Source: Asparagopsis taxiformis
Lineage: Eukaryota > Rhodophyta > Florideophyceae > Bonnemaisoniales > Bonnemaisoniaceae
Assembly: GCA_030407315.1 (NCBI GenBank)
Contig: JALQPE010000307.1
Span: forward strand, 1 to 24,368
Length of the DNA stretch: 24,368 nucleotides
Direction of reading: 5' to 3'
This document shows, piece after piece, positions 1-9,404 of this stretch (position 1 is its first letter; every line of letters begins with the position of its first letter). The notes under the pieces are model-generated. The model saw only the letters and a program-made list of their open reading frames with translations, searched no databases and was not told the origin of the DNA. A program made the position numbers and the translations under genes.

Positions 1-430
1 TGTGAACTGCAATCGTTCCGTTTTCTTAACAACGACGAAGAGATGCTTCATAACTTTAAAATTCTCAGTCTCGAGAGATTTCATCCACCCAGTTGCATAC
101 TGAATTGAGGAAAAATAGAAAGACAGAACCTCCTGGTACTAACACCACCCGACGGGCAAATTGAGAAACAGCCCGCATCTCTTTGTCATCGACAAAATTA
201 TCGTACAAACTTTCTGCTCGAGAACGACACTCCGGATCCATAAGGAAGGTCTATCAACATCATGTCGAACCGGGAATCAGTAGTCTTCCGAATTGTTTTA
301 TCGAAATCCTGCCATCGCATTTGGTGACAGTGAATCCCAATGTCGGTTAGGATGTCTACATTGTTTTCGAAGTGGCTTTTGATGATGGACTGGATACTTC
401 CTGTATCACTCTTTTCCGGGTTTCAAGTCT
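1..430 (-). pseudogene. DNA methyltransferase-like gene fragment (frameshifted, cut by window edge)
   Basis: No single long frame exists, but reading leftward three minus-strand segments form one protein-like path. The first (about 420-195) ends in FDMMLIDLPYGSG, coded at about 230-270. The second (about 220-75) contains SLYDNFVDDKEMRAVSQFA and then VVLVPGGSVFLFF. The third (about 85-1) contains ENFKVMKHLFVVVKK. An Asp-x-Pro-Tyr-Gly site, then a helix, a PGG turn and a beta-strand is the order seen in N6-adenine or N4-cytosine DNA methyltransferases and MT-A70-like enzymes, whose usual catalytic motif is DPPY or DPPW; here the second position is Leu. The fragment continues beyond base 1, so the C-terminus is unseen. 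At least two frame changes (near 200-225 and 75-90) make it a pseudogene unless introns or sequencing errors explain them. Its N-terminal side lies about 20-30 bp from a terminal repeat shared with the ParB gene at 11582. Family assignment is by motif only. Confidence 0.5.
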
Positions 431-446
431 CTCTGAGGCATTAGTC

Positions 447-700
447 GAACAACGTCTGTGTTCTCGGAAATGGACGCGGACGTCCACAACCTCTAGTACA
501 CCTAGTATTACTAGGCGGACGTCCATGTTCTCCAGTATTTTTGGATGTCCGCCTAGAACCGGACGTCCATGCGGTCTAGTACGTCTAGTATTACTAGGAC
601 GACATTCATTGTTTCTAGTACCACGGATGTCCCCCTCGGGATGGACTTCCGCCATGTCTATGTCCACCTAGGACGGGCGCCGGTTCAGAAATTCAAAATT
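447..700. repeat. GGACGTCC-rich terminal repeat block, left copy
   Basis: Starting near 450, a stretch reading CGTCTGTGTTCTCGGAAATG then GACGCGGACGTCCA matches, in inverted orientation, the block at 11582-11630 (reads CGTCTGTGTTTTCGGAAGTG on the minus strand). It is followed by degenerate units of roughly 40-45 bp that alternate CTAGTA/CTAGTATTACTAGG with the palindrome GGACGTCC (exact at 478-485, 517-524, 561-568; degenerate at 543, 627, 640). Similarity to the 11582 copy stops abruptly on the coding side at about 447, as expected for the inner edge of a transposon terminal repeat. Inferred to be the end of an element whose body lies to the left and carries the methyltransferase fragment. 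Confidence 0.55.
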
Positions 701-1019
701 TCGACCCCAGAAATTTCTGCCGCCGTGCTCGACATGGATGTCCGCATCCATCACGGCGACCACTCTATTTTTCCTTGTCGGTCGACTCCAATTTTGTCTT
801 TAATTTTTTCATCCTCTCGCTCACACCCCCTTCCATTTGGTGCTCACCTCCCCGTACTGTACCTCAAACACCCCCAATACCACTCTAGCACGCATTTTCA
901 GCTACCTATCCCCGCTTCCACGGTGCACACCTCCATTCCATACCTACTTTTCTGCTCTACCGTACAGATTTCGTATAACCAGTCCTCATAATACCTCAGA
1001 ATAGGGAAAAACATCCCTA

Positions 1020-1700
1020 TCCCCTCGACCATGCTCTCCCCCATCACCTTTGCAACGTATTGTTCTTCAATACCCTCTCTCCTCTACCTTCAACCCATCT
1101 CCTTCGCCCTCTCCACAAACTTCCCCTGCAGCTTACTCTTCGACCTGCTCCACCCCTCCCTCCCTCACCTGCTACATGCCCCCACGCCATCCGCATCTTC
1201 GATACCGTATACACCACCACCACCGGCCCACGCTCCCGCTCCCCCGCCGTCTCCCCAGAAACCTCCCCGCTCTGAACCACATATCAACCCCCACTTCGCA
1301 CCCATCCCCCCACTCTCCTCCCTCCCCAAATACAATAACCCTCTTCTTCCCCATCACATTCCCACTCACCACAGCCAGAACAGACGCCACCCCCCTTCCC
1401 ACCTCTTTCTCCTCACTTTCCTAAAACCCCCTCCTCTCGGGGCCTTCAACCGCACCCTCCTACGGTCCCACCTAAACACCTCCTCCGCCCTCACTACCCC
1501 AACACCCCGCAGCGTCTCCCCAATCCCCATAATATGCTTGTCGGCACTCCTCTCCGAATCACACTCCAATCTAAACCCGCACTCCGTACATTTCCACTTC
1601 CCCCTGTACCATCCCATCCCAAGATTCCATCCACCCCCCACAGAACACATCCTCATACCACAGAAGAATTTTCTTCCTCTCATACCTCATCCTTAAAACC
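1020..1700. repeat. Strongly C-rich (plus strand) tract inside the outer arm
   Basis: The plus strand is dominated by C and T with runs of CCCC and CTCC, so proline-rich plus-strand frames stay open by composition alone. On the minus strand a short reading shared by both arms contains KWKCTECGFRLECDSERSAD followed by a histidine (left about 1525-1610, right about 23265-23335), which resembles a small zinc-binding segment (Cys-x2-Cys, later Cys and His). Another open minus-strand frame next to it (1571-1756) has a helix-like YMEEMEVLRMRYERKK in both copies. Single-base indels between the copies elsewhere in the tract argue against an intact gene. Probably noncoding, or a decayed exon. Confidence 0.4.
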
Positions 1701-2350
1701 TCCATCTCCTCCATGTAAATTTCGATGTAAATATTTTCTCCACTATGCAAACTCATACATGTATGAGCGTATGCCTTTCCGCTTCGTCAACCCTGAATAT
1801 TTGTATTCATGTATTCATAAAATGGAGCCACCCACATCCCTATCCCGTTCTGCAAGCTTTACAAACCACCAGACGCATACTCCACAACTATACAACAAAC
1901 ACTACTCGCTATTTCAGACGACGCGGTACACAAGTAGCGTAGTCTCAACCTTCCGTGACGCCTTCCCTGATGCGTACAAGTGCGAAACACGTCTAGACGT
2001 ATATCAGAAGTGAGCGCGGGAATTTTCGGCACAGGAGATGCTGGGCCACCAAATTGATTTTTCGGAAATTTTAGAATTTCTGGGCTGGCCAGCAATGCAA
2101 TCGAGCTGGACATCCACCGGACGTCCATTTCAGGTTGATCGTGAGAGAGTAGGGCGGGACCATGATGAAACAAGGACCAAGACCTGTCCCTGACGTGTTG
2201 AGCCTGAAATCGACCCTTCGTAAGACGCGATTTTGGCTTACAGTTGGTGCTTACAGAAGCCAGTGATGACCCCGGTCGGGGCGGCAGCCGGTTCCTGGGG
2301 CCGTTGTGGCCAAATTAGACACCTTGATTTGAATTGAAATTTGGGCTATT

Positions 2351-2406
2351 CTCAAAAACATGCACATGTGAACATGTTTTTGAGATGGGGGTCTGCCGTA
2401 CGGCAC
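2351..2406. repeat. Hairpin plus palindrome module, copy 1
   Basis: Hairpin arms CTCAAAAACATG and CATGTTTTTGAG flank CACATGTGAA at 2351-2384. TGCCGTACGGCA follows at 2394-2405; the outer G of the full 14-bp palindrome is changed to C. Confidence 0.9.
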
Positions 2407-2850
2407 AATCGACCCGCCCAAATCGATGATTTTTCACAATTTTTTTCTGCCCGAAATTTTAGAATTTCTGGGCTCGCCAGCAATGCAATTGAGCCGGACA
2501 TCCACCAGACGTCCATTCTGGGTTGTTCGTATGCTGCTCACATCTACGCATTACAGCAACCACGCAGGCGGGCCCACTGCTCATACGAAGTGCACGTAGC
2601 ATGTGCAGCATGATGGATGAGCAGTGTTTGTCGTGAGAAAGTGGGGTGGGAGCATGTCGAAACAAGGACCAAAACTTCGCCCTGGCGTATTGAGCCTGAG
2701 CCTGGAATCGATCCTTCGTGAGATGTGGCTTTGCTTACAGTTGGTGCTTACAGAAGCCAGCGATGGCCCCGCTCGGGGCGTCGGATGGCTTCTTCTGGGG
2801 CCGTTGTGGCCAGATTAGACACCTTGATTTGAATTGAATTTTGAGCCATT

Positions 2851-2906
2851 CTCAAAAACATGCACATGTGAACATGTTTTTGAGATGGGGGTGTGCCGTA
2901 CGGCAC
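2851..2906. repeat. Hairpin plus palindrome module, copy 2
   Basis: Same hairpin at 2851-2884 and perfect 14-bp palindrome GTGCCGTACGGCAC at 2893-2906. Confidence 0.9.
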
Positions 2907-3900
2907 TTTCGACCGCCCAAATCGATATAATTTTGCAATTTTTTTCTGACTGAAATTTTAGAATTTCTGGGCTCGCCAGCAATGCAATTGAGCTGGACAT
3001 TCACCGGACGTCCATTTCAGGTTGGTCGAGTATTGCACATGGATACAGTTTTGCAGCTATTTCTCAGCCCAACATTTTAGAATTTCAGGGCTGACCAGCA
3101 ATGTAACCGAGCCGGACTTCCACTGGACGTCCATTTCAAGTTAGGCTAGTGCTGCACATTTGCTCGCATCGCAGCAACTAAGCAAGTGTTGACAGCACCG
3201 AGATGCCATGCAGACAAGGGGGAATCGGCTGCAAACGGCTTCCCTGGTCGGCGGCTGGATGTCTGGATGTGAATGGCTGCAAGCATGGAAATCTTGCTAC
3301 CGCACAGCGCATACACACTGCAGCAGCACATCACTGACGCATGCGAAAGTTGGGTGCTGCAGTGCGTGGTTGTTTGTGTGTTTGTGTCTTTGTGTCTTTG
3401 TGTGTGTATGACGAACCTTGTGGTATCCCTAGGCGTGCACTGGTACAAAAAGTTTGGACTGCCCCATCGGTCGTACTTTGGCGCATTTACATGCATCGGA
3501 GAACGACCAAGGAGGTAGAGCAGCAATCGCTGTTGGCTGAGCGTCCAAACTGGAGGGCTTGGGGCAATGGTTCTATAGCAGTCATTTATAGGACGCCCAC
3601 CGTTGATGACTGAGATCCACGGTGGGTTTAGTATTCATGGTGTTGTCCTGCATTGGCGGACGTCGAAGACGAGTACTTCCAGTGAGCGTCCAAGGTGAAC
3701 AGCTCAGCAGAGGATTATGATGTGGATGTGAAGGCATGGATGAGGCCAGCAGGAACGTTTCTGCAAGATGGGCGTGAGTGGGTAAGTGAGCGGGGAGGGG
3801 CCGCTCGGGGCGCTTGGTAGCTTCTGGGGCCGTTGTGGCCAAATTAGAATCAAGCCTATGTCCGGCGGACGTCCTGAATTGCTTTATTTTTTGGGCTATT

Positions 3901-3956
3901 CTCAAAAACATGCACATGTGAACATGTTTTTGAGATGGGGGTGTGCCGTACGGCAC
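3901..3956. repeat. Hairpin plus palindrome module, copy 3
   Basis: Hairpin at 3901-3934 and perfect GTGCCGTACGGCAC at 3943-3956. Confidence 0.9.
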
Positions 3957-4062
3957 TTTCGACCGCCCAAATCGATGTATTTTTGCATTTTTTTCTGACT
4001 GAAATTTTAGAATTTCTGGGCTCGCCAGCAATGCAATTGCGCTGGTCATTCACCGGACGTCC

Positions 4063-6685
4063 ATTTCCATTTCAGATCTACTGGTTGCACTAGGCCTAAA
4101 AGTGTTTCTGGATAGGGCCGAATAACGACCTGGGCAGCACGCACTGCGTAAGATGATCTGTGTGATGCAGACTGCAAGGATTTCTATGGTGATTCTGGCT
4201 GGGGAATGTGGTAAGCTTGATTGTTGCGTGGCTTTGTATCTCCTTGCCTGCCATTTTGCTTGGATATTTACACGAGCGATCAAACCGAAGACGCCGACTC
4301 GGCACAACTACCAACTCTCCTAGCTTCGAGTCAGCGCCATCTAATTGCAACTTGTGACACTCAAGACGAATACGTTGTGCTGATCTCTGCAATGAAAATT
4401 GAGTTAGTGCTGCAGTTCTTTTGGTCGATGCCAATATGCAGAGATACTGTTTACACCTTTTGGGAGTCAAGAAGTTCTCGGATTGCAAATCAAATCAGAT
4501 CATGGTAGAATATCTGACTTTTCTCTCTTCCCTTCACCACATCTGCATCCGGAGCTGAGCCAAGCTGAGCTGGAGGGAACCCGGCCGCTGACCCCTGTCA
4601 TTCTCATAAAAATCTTTAATGCAATACTATTCGTGTATGGTAATGTAAGTGCTAATGAAAATGTATACAAGTCTAGAATAAACGTTGCAGTGGTTCTTTG
4701 TAGCTATCGATACTTGCTAAAAATCTGTAGCTTTTGCTTCTCGCATGGACGAGTTGCAGTCTTTGTGTTTGTTTCATTTCTGCCACAAACGAGAGGCAAT
4801 TAGGGTCTGTGTTCACATAGAGAATGATTTAATATATGCGCTCATTGCCGTCGTAGATACTTTTAACAATGGCCAGTACGTTTCTCTCGGCCGCCGCCGG
4901 GTACGGTCGGACTGAAAGATCGGGGAGATGTGTGGAGAGTAGTGTTTGGATAGAGACGAATGTTGCGATGGATGGAATGGTGATGATTTCATGCTGAAGC
5001 GATGGGAGATGGATGGATATGGTTGAATGAAATCTAGTATTCCGAAGGAGGCCTTTTCTCGAGGAAGAGGCATTATATTCTCACAAAGCATGTAGATACT
5101 GGTTTCCAGTTTGGTATGCTATTGTAGCTCAATTCACATCTTATCTACACGTACGTATGGAGAGAGATCCAAGTGTGCGTGGCACAAGTCCAACGGTGAA
5201 ACAACGCAGTATGAAACTACCACAGATAAGGCGGCGTACAAAATCCTCGACTCAAGGCAGCTCTCAGGCTTTCGTGAGCACCGACTTCGTTCCACCAAGA
5301 TGTTGCGGAAATATGTGCTGGTCTAACTTGATACGACCATTGGACAGTTTTGCTCTCTAAGCAATGAGCGAAAAATCAATGATTGCGCGTGTCGTCGGTA
5401 CGGTCTTGTAATGTTGGCTCAACCAATAACATCTAACGTTGAGTTATCCACCCTCCGCCGTGTCGCGTCGTAAATTTGCACAGAAAATTTGTTTCAAATC
5501 TTTGCTCCAATTATCAGCTCAAATACGGCATTGATCTCCAGCTTCATCTGGACAGAAACACCGATCGCTCGATGTCTGTCTCAGATAAACCGCAGTCAAA
5601 CGCCATGCGGAAAGTTTCATCGCTTCCCGTTGCGACTGAATCTGCAAACGCCACACAAAAATTTGCCCTTTCCGCGTCCGGAACGAACGCCGACTACATG
5701 TCGTCAGGTTCCTGATCGACTGGATCGATGGAGCTTGCTCTGCAGGAGAGCAGGACAGGCGGTTTGTTATGCCTGGACAATTTCCATACCGATCTCCCTT
5801 CTTGAGTGCAAAATTACGAGTCTAGAAATTGACCTGCATCGGCTGCTGTATCACATCTGTGCTAAGGATTGATGATACCCGTACCGCTGAGAAATTGCAG
5901 CTCTGGTAACGTGGGGATGATGTGCTGAACACGCAGAACGCTGATCCATAACGGGACTGCTTCATAGGCATAGTACGGAATGTATTGAGACAGCCCAAGC
6001 GAATTCAGGAGGGAGCACCAGGGCAGTGCGCGGTGACTCAGCAGATACCAGTGGTGAGTGGTCTAAATGGGGCTACACACGAGTTTGTCAATGAACAGTC
6101 TAGTTTAGTTTGGAAATGTGTCGGATGGATGGTATGTTGTAAATGTCGACAGATTTGAGGAAGCGATAGAAGCAATCAGCACCGTGTAGTTGCATCAAGG
6201 CTTTAGTGGCCATTGCTAGAGAACTTTCTCCAATGCCCTTATTGCAGGATGGGCAGAAAACCCGGCCGGCTTCGAGATTGAAGAATTCATTGCGCAGATT
6301 GAATGAATGCAATTGACGGAGAATGCAGAAGTATACAATGGTATCGTTTTGCAGGGTGACGTAGGGGAAACATGTTGGGCTTGTTGGAAATGCTGAGAGC
6401 GATGATGAGATCCAGTCGTTTCCGTCGTAGATGGCAGTGCTTATTTTCTGCACGGCTAGCTTGTCTGCTGGGCGACTGGGCGGTATTGGCGTACGATGAA
6501 GCGGGACTGGTGGTGTTTAAATGACATTTTTTGTTTGAAGATGGATGTATGTGTGCGACTAGAATGTAGTAAGAGCATGAAAATGTTTATGTTTGATGGG
6601 CGTCGCATGTTGGGGGACTTTATGTCGTGTGGGGCAATAATGTCTCAGGTATTTGAAGCAGACAGCAATCGCTTGAGCGCATATA
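4063..6685. other. Single-copy loop between the inner inverted-repeat arms
   Basis: This 2.6-kb stretch is not repeated elsewhere in the window. Apart from the minus-strand frame at 6100-6520, no recognisable protein, RNA or repeat was found. A minus-strand reading at about 4810-4915 ends in ERNVLAIVKSIYDGNERIY and a stop; it resembles the start of the 6100-6520 frame (KISTAIYDGNDWIS), so the two may be copies of one exon or domain. Other open frames (4096-4488, 5111-5360, 5476-5872) have no motif I recognise and are not supported as genes. Confidence 0.4.
6100..6522 (-). CDS. Hypothetical protein in the foldback loop, possibly one exon
   Basis: I do not recognise the family. The minus-strand frame is open from just after a stop near 6525 to a stop at 6100. 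It has no ATG near its start, so it would need an upstream exon or a GTG start at about 6453. The residue mix is protein-like: IYDGNDWIS near the start, a Cys pair in GRVFCPSCNKG in the middle that could bind metal, and a leucine/aromatic-rich end containing HGADCFYRFLKSVDIYN. It stops about 590 bp from the right inner arm. If real, it would be cargo of the foldback element. Alternatives are a decayed exon or chance; no homolog is known to me. Confidence 0.3.
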
Positions 6686-6791
6686 GACGTCCGGTGAATG
6701 ACCAGCGCAATTGCATTGCTGGCGAGCCCAGAAATTCTAAAATTTCAGTCAGGAAAAAAATGCAAAAATACATCGATTTGGGCGGTCGAAA

Positions 6792-6847
6792 GTGCCGTAC
6801 GGCACACCCCCATCTCAAAAACATGTTCACATGTGCATGTTTTTGAG
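6792..6847. repeat. Hairpin plus palindrome module, copy 4 (inverted)
   Basis: Perfect GTGCCGTACGGCAC at 6792-6805 and hairpin at 6814-6847. Confidence 0.9.
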
Positions 6848-7841
6848 AATAGCCCAAAAAATAAAGCAATTCAGGACGTCCGCCGGACATAGGCTTGATT
6901 CTAATTTGGCCACAACGGCCCCAGAAGCTACCAAGCGCCCCGAGCGGCCCCTCCCCGCTCACTTACCCACTCACGCCCATCTTGCAGAAACGTTCCTGCT
7001 GGCCTCATCCATGCCTTCACATCCACATCATAATCCTCTGCTGAGCTGTTCACCTTGGACGCTCACTGGAAGTACTCGTCTTCGACGTCCGCCAATGCAG
7101 GACAACACCATGAATACTAAACCCACCGTGGATCTCAGTCATCAACGGTGGGCGTCCTATAAATGACTGCTATAGAACCATTGCCCCAAGCCCTCCAGTT
7201 TGGACGCTCAGCCAACAGCGATTGCTGCTCTACCTCCTTGGTCGTTCTCCGATGCATGTAAATGCGCCAAAGTACGACCGATGGGGCAGTCCAAACTTTT
7301 TGTACCAGTGCACGCCTAGGGATACCACAAGGTTCGTCATACACACACAAAGACACAAACACACAAACACACAAACAACCACGCACTGCAGCACCCAACT
7401 TTCGCATGCGTCAGTGATGTGCTGCTGCAGTGTGTATGCGCTGTGCGGTAGCAAGATTTCCATGCTTGCAGCCATTCACATCCAGACATCCAGCCGCCGA
7501 CCAGGGAAGCCGTTTGCAGCCGATTCCCCCTTGTCTGCATGGCATCTCGGTGCTGTCAACACTTGCTTAGTTGCTGCGATGCGAGCAAATGTGCAGCACT
7601 AGCCTAACTTGAAATGGACGTCCAGTGGAAGTCCGGCTCGGTTACATTGCTGGTCAGCCCTGAAATTCTAAAATGTTGGGCTGAGAAATAGCTGCAAAAC
7701 TGTATCCATGTGCAATACTCGACCAACCTGAAATGGACGTCCGGTGAATGTCCAGCTCAATTGCATTGCTGGCGAGCCCAGAAATTCTAAAATTTCAGTC
7801 AGAAAAAAATTGCAAAATTATATCGATTTGGGCGGTCGAAA

Positions 7842-7897
7842 GTGCCGTACGGCACACCCCCATCTCAAAAACATGTTCACATGTGCATGTTTTTGAG
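7842..7897. repeat. Hairpin plus palindrome module, copy 5 (inverted)
   Basis: Perfect GTGCCGTACGGCAC at 7842-7855 and hairpin at 7864-7897. Confidence 0.9.
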
Positions 7898-8340
7898 AAT
7901 GGCTCAAAATTCAATTCAAATCAAGGTGTCTAATCTGGCCACAACGGCCCCAGAAGAAGCCATCCGACGCCCCGAGCGGGGCCATCGCTGGCTTCTGTAA
8001 GCACCAACTGTAAGCAAAGCCACATCTCACGAAGGATCGATTCCAGGCTCAGGCTCAATACGCCAGGGCGAAGTTTTGGTCCTTGTTTCGACATGCTCCC
8101 ACCCCACTTTCTCACGACAAACACACTCACACATCACGTTACTCATATTCCGTGCACTTTGTATGAGTAGTGGGCCCGCCTGCTTAGTTGCTGTAATGCG
8201 TAGATGTGAGCAGCATACGAACAACCCAGAATGGACGTCTGGTGGATGTCCGGCTCAATTGCACTGCTGGCCAGCCCAGAAATTCTAAAATTTCGGGCAG
8301 AAAAAAATTGTGAAAAATCATCGATTTGGGCGGGTCGATT

Positions 8341-8396
8341 GTGCCGTACGGCAGACCCCCATCTCAAAAACATGTTCACATGTGCATGTTTTTGAG
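8341..8396. repeat. Hairpin plus palindrome module, copy 6 (inverted)
   Basis: GTGCCGTACGGCAG at 8341-8354 (last base changed, mirroring the change in copy 1) and hairpin at 8363-8396. Confidence 0.9.
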
Positions 8397-8863
8397 AATA
8401 GCCCAAATTTCAATTCAAATCAAGGTGTCTAATTTGGCCACAACGGCCCCAGGAACCGGCTGCCGGTCCGACCGGGGTCATCACTGGCTTCTGTAAGCAC
8501 CAACTGTAAGCCAAAATCGCGTCTTACGAAGGGTCGATTTCAGGCTCAACACGTCAGGGACAGGTCTTGGTCCTTGTTTCATCATTGTCCCGCCCTACTC
8601 TCTCACGATCAACCTGAAATGGACGTCCGGTGGATGTCCAGCTCGATTGCATTGCTGGCCAGCCCAGAAATTCTAAAATTTCCGAAAAATCAATTTGGTG
8701 GCTCAGCATCTCCTGTGCAGAAAACTCTCGCACTCATTTCTGATATACGTTTTGACGTGTTTTTTACTTTTAAGCATCAGGAAAGGCGTTACGGAAAATT
8801 GGGACTACGCCACTTGTGAGCCGCGTCGTCTGAGATAGCGAGTAGAGTTTGTTGTATAGTATT

Positions 8864-9400
8864 TATATTGTATTCCAAATGTGCGTTCGAGACCTCGTTT
8901 GTAATGTTCTCGTGGTTTTGTGGGTATCAGTTTTGTGCTCACTTCTGGCAGCCCAATGGTGGAATGTGCCTGAGCGATCAATCATCACCGCTAGGTCACA
9001 CATTTTGCTGGCAACGTGCGCTTGGAAGGACGAATGACCGCCGTGGGAGATGGATTTTCAATTAATTCATTTGAAATAATAAAATTATATTAATTGCGAA
9101 CTTCATGGAATAAGTTTGTGCTTTACAGTGGATATTACAGGGATCATTTAAGGGAAGCAAATGGATTGTGATATATATGATTATACCATTCCGATGTTCT
9201 CGATCCGGATCTCATCATTCGGGAGTTCAGAGACCATGGCTTGGGCCATTATTAATCTCAATACCGGCGATGATATGGAGTATGCACAGCAGGACTTAAG
9301 CTGACGTTGAAAGCTGTCCAGTCGACGCCGCAGGTTAACCTGTGGAATTCCACTTCTCCGCCGTCACTGGCTGAGGTTCTTTGGTCGTGTTTCCTTTGTT
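8864..9400. other. Stretch between right inner arm and tandem array
   Basis: No recognised gene or repeat apart from the short open frame at 9161-9304. Confidence 0.3.
9161..9304 (+). CDS. Short open frame, 47 codons, possible first exon
   Basis: Starts at ATG 9161 (MDCDIYDYTIPM) and ends QQDLS then TGA at 9302-9304. Residue composition is protein-like and acidic, but there is no recognised domain. It lies just upstream of the micro-exon-like array on the same strand, so it could be an early exon of the same transcript. Chance cannot be excluded at this length. Confidence 0.2.
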   Translation: MDCDIYDYTIPMFSIRISSFGSSETMAWAIINLNTGDDMEYAQQDLS

Positions 9401-9404
9401 TGGT

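Larger units (their letters stand above)
523..2490 (+). repeat. Outer inverted repeat, left arm (about 2 kb)
   Basis: This stretch is found reverse-complemented at 22380-24368. Matching landmarks are the CATGTTCTCCAGTATTTTGG-like start at 523 (window end at 24368), the C-rich tract (G-rich at 23200-23860), the GTCTAGACGT site near 1991 and 22865, and the first hairpin unit (2351 and 22478). The copies differ by substitutions and small indels, so they are not a recent perfect duplication. The right partner is cut by the window end, so true arm length is unknown and may include 447-522. The stretch has no gene with support. Confidence 0.85.
1885..4062 (+). repeat. Inner foldback inverted repeat, left arm (about 2.2 kb)
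   Basis: The sequence recurs reverse-complemented at 6686-8863; paired positions sum to about 10747-10748 throughout, so there are almost no net indels. Inner parts (about 2820-4062) are nearly identical to the partner, with only scattered differences such as in the TGTGTTTGTGT-type tract at 3375-3408. The outer part (1885-2600) is clearly more diverged. The arm comprises tandem units of about 0.5 kb that share the hairpin, the GTGCCGTACGGCAC palindrome, a GAAATTTTAGAATTTC-like site, GGACGTCC-type sites (2119, 3006, 3125, 3867, 4055) and the conserved GGGGCCGTTGTGGCC stretch. Open frames in it are shadows of the repeat. Confidence 0.85.
6686..8863 (-). repeat. Inner foldback inverted repeat, right arm
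   Basis: Reverse complement of 1885-4062. It begins at AGACGTCCGGTGAATGACC (inner edge, 6685) and loses similarity after GTTTGTTGTATAG at about 8863. The outer 250 bp carry many substitutions relative to both the left arm and the outer right arm at 22800-22975, whereas the inner 1.2 kb is almost identical to its partner. Exact GGACGTCC occurs near 6882, 7617, 7735 and 8620. Confidence 0.85.

Noticed and set aside
1031..1696. Long proline/serine-rich plus-strand open frame
   Set aside because: It follows from the C-rich composition, and the matching frame in the right arm is broken by single-base indels.
2341..4053. Several open frames repeated in both arms
   Set aside because: They run through hairpins and palindromes of the repeat unit and differ in start and stop between copies; no domain is visible.
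8030..8060. tRNA-derived SINE (B-box-like GGATCGATTCC)
   Set aside because: No convincing A box at the right distance and no poly-A tail; other copies of the unit do not keep the B-box match.
8849..9065. Short hydrophobic frames that resemble membrane proteins
   Set aside because: They overlap in different frames, start within the decaying repeat edge and have no support beyond hydrophobicity.
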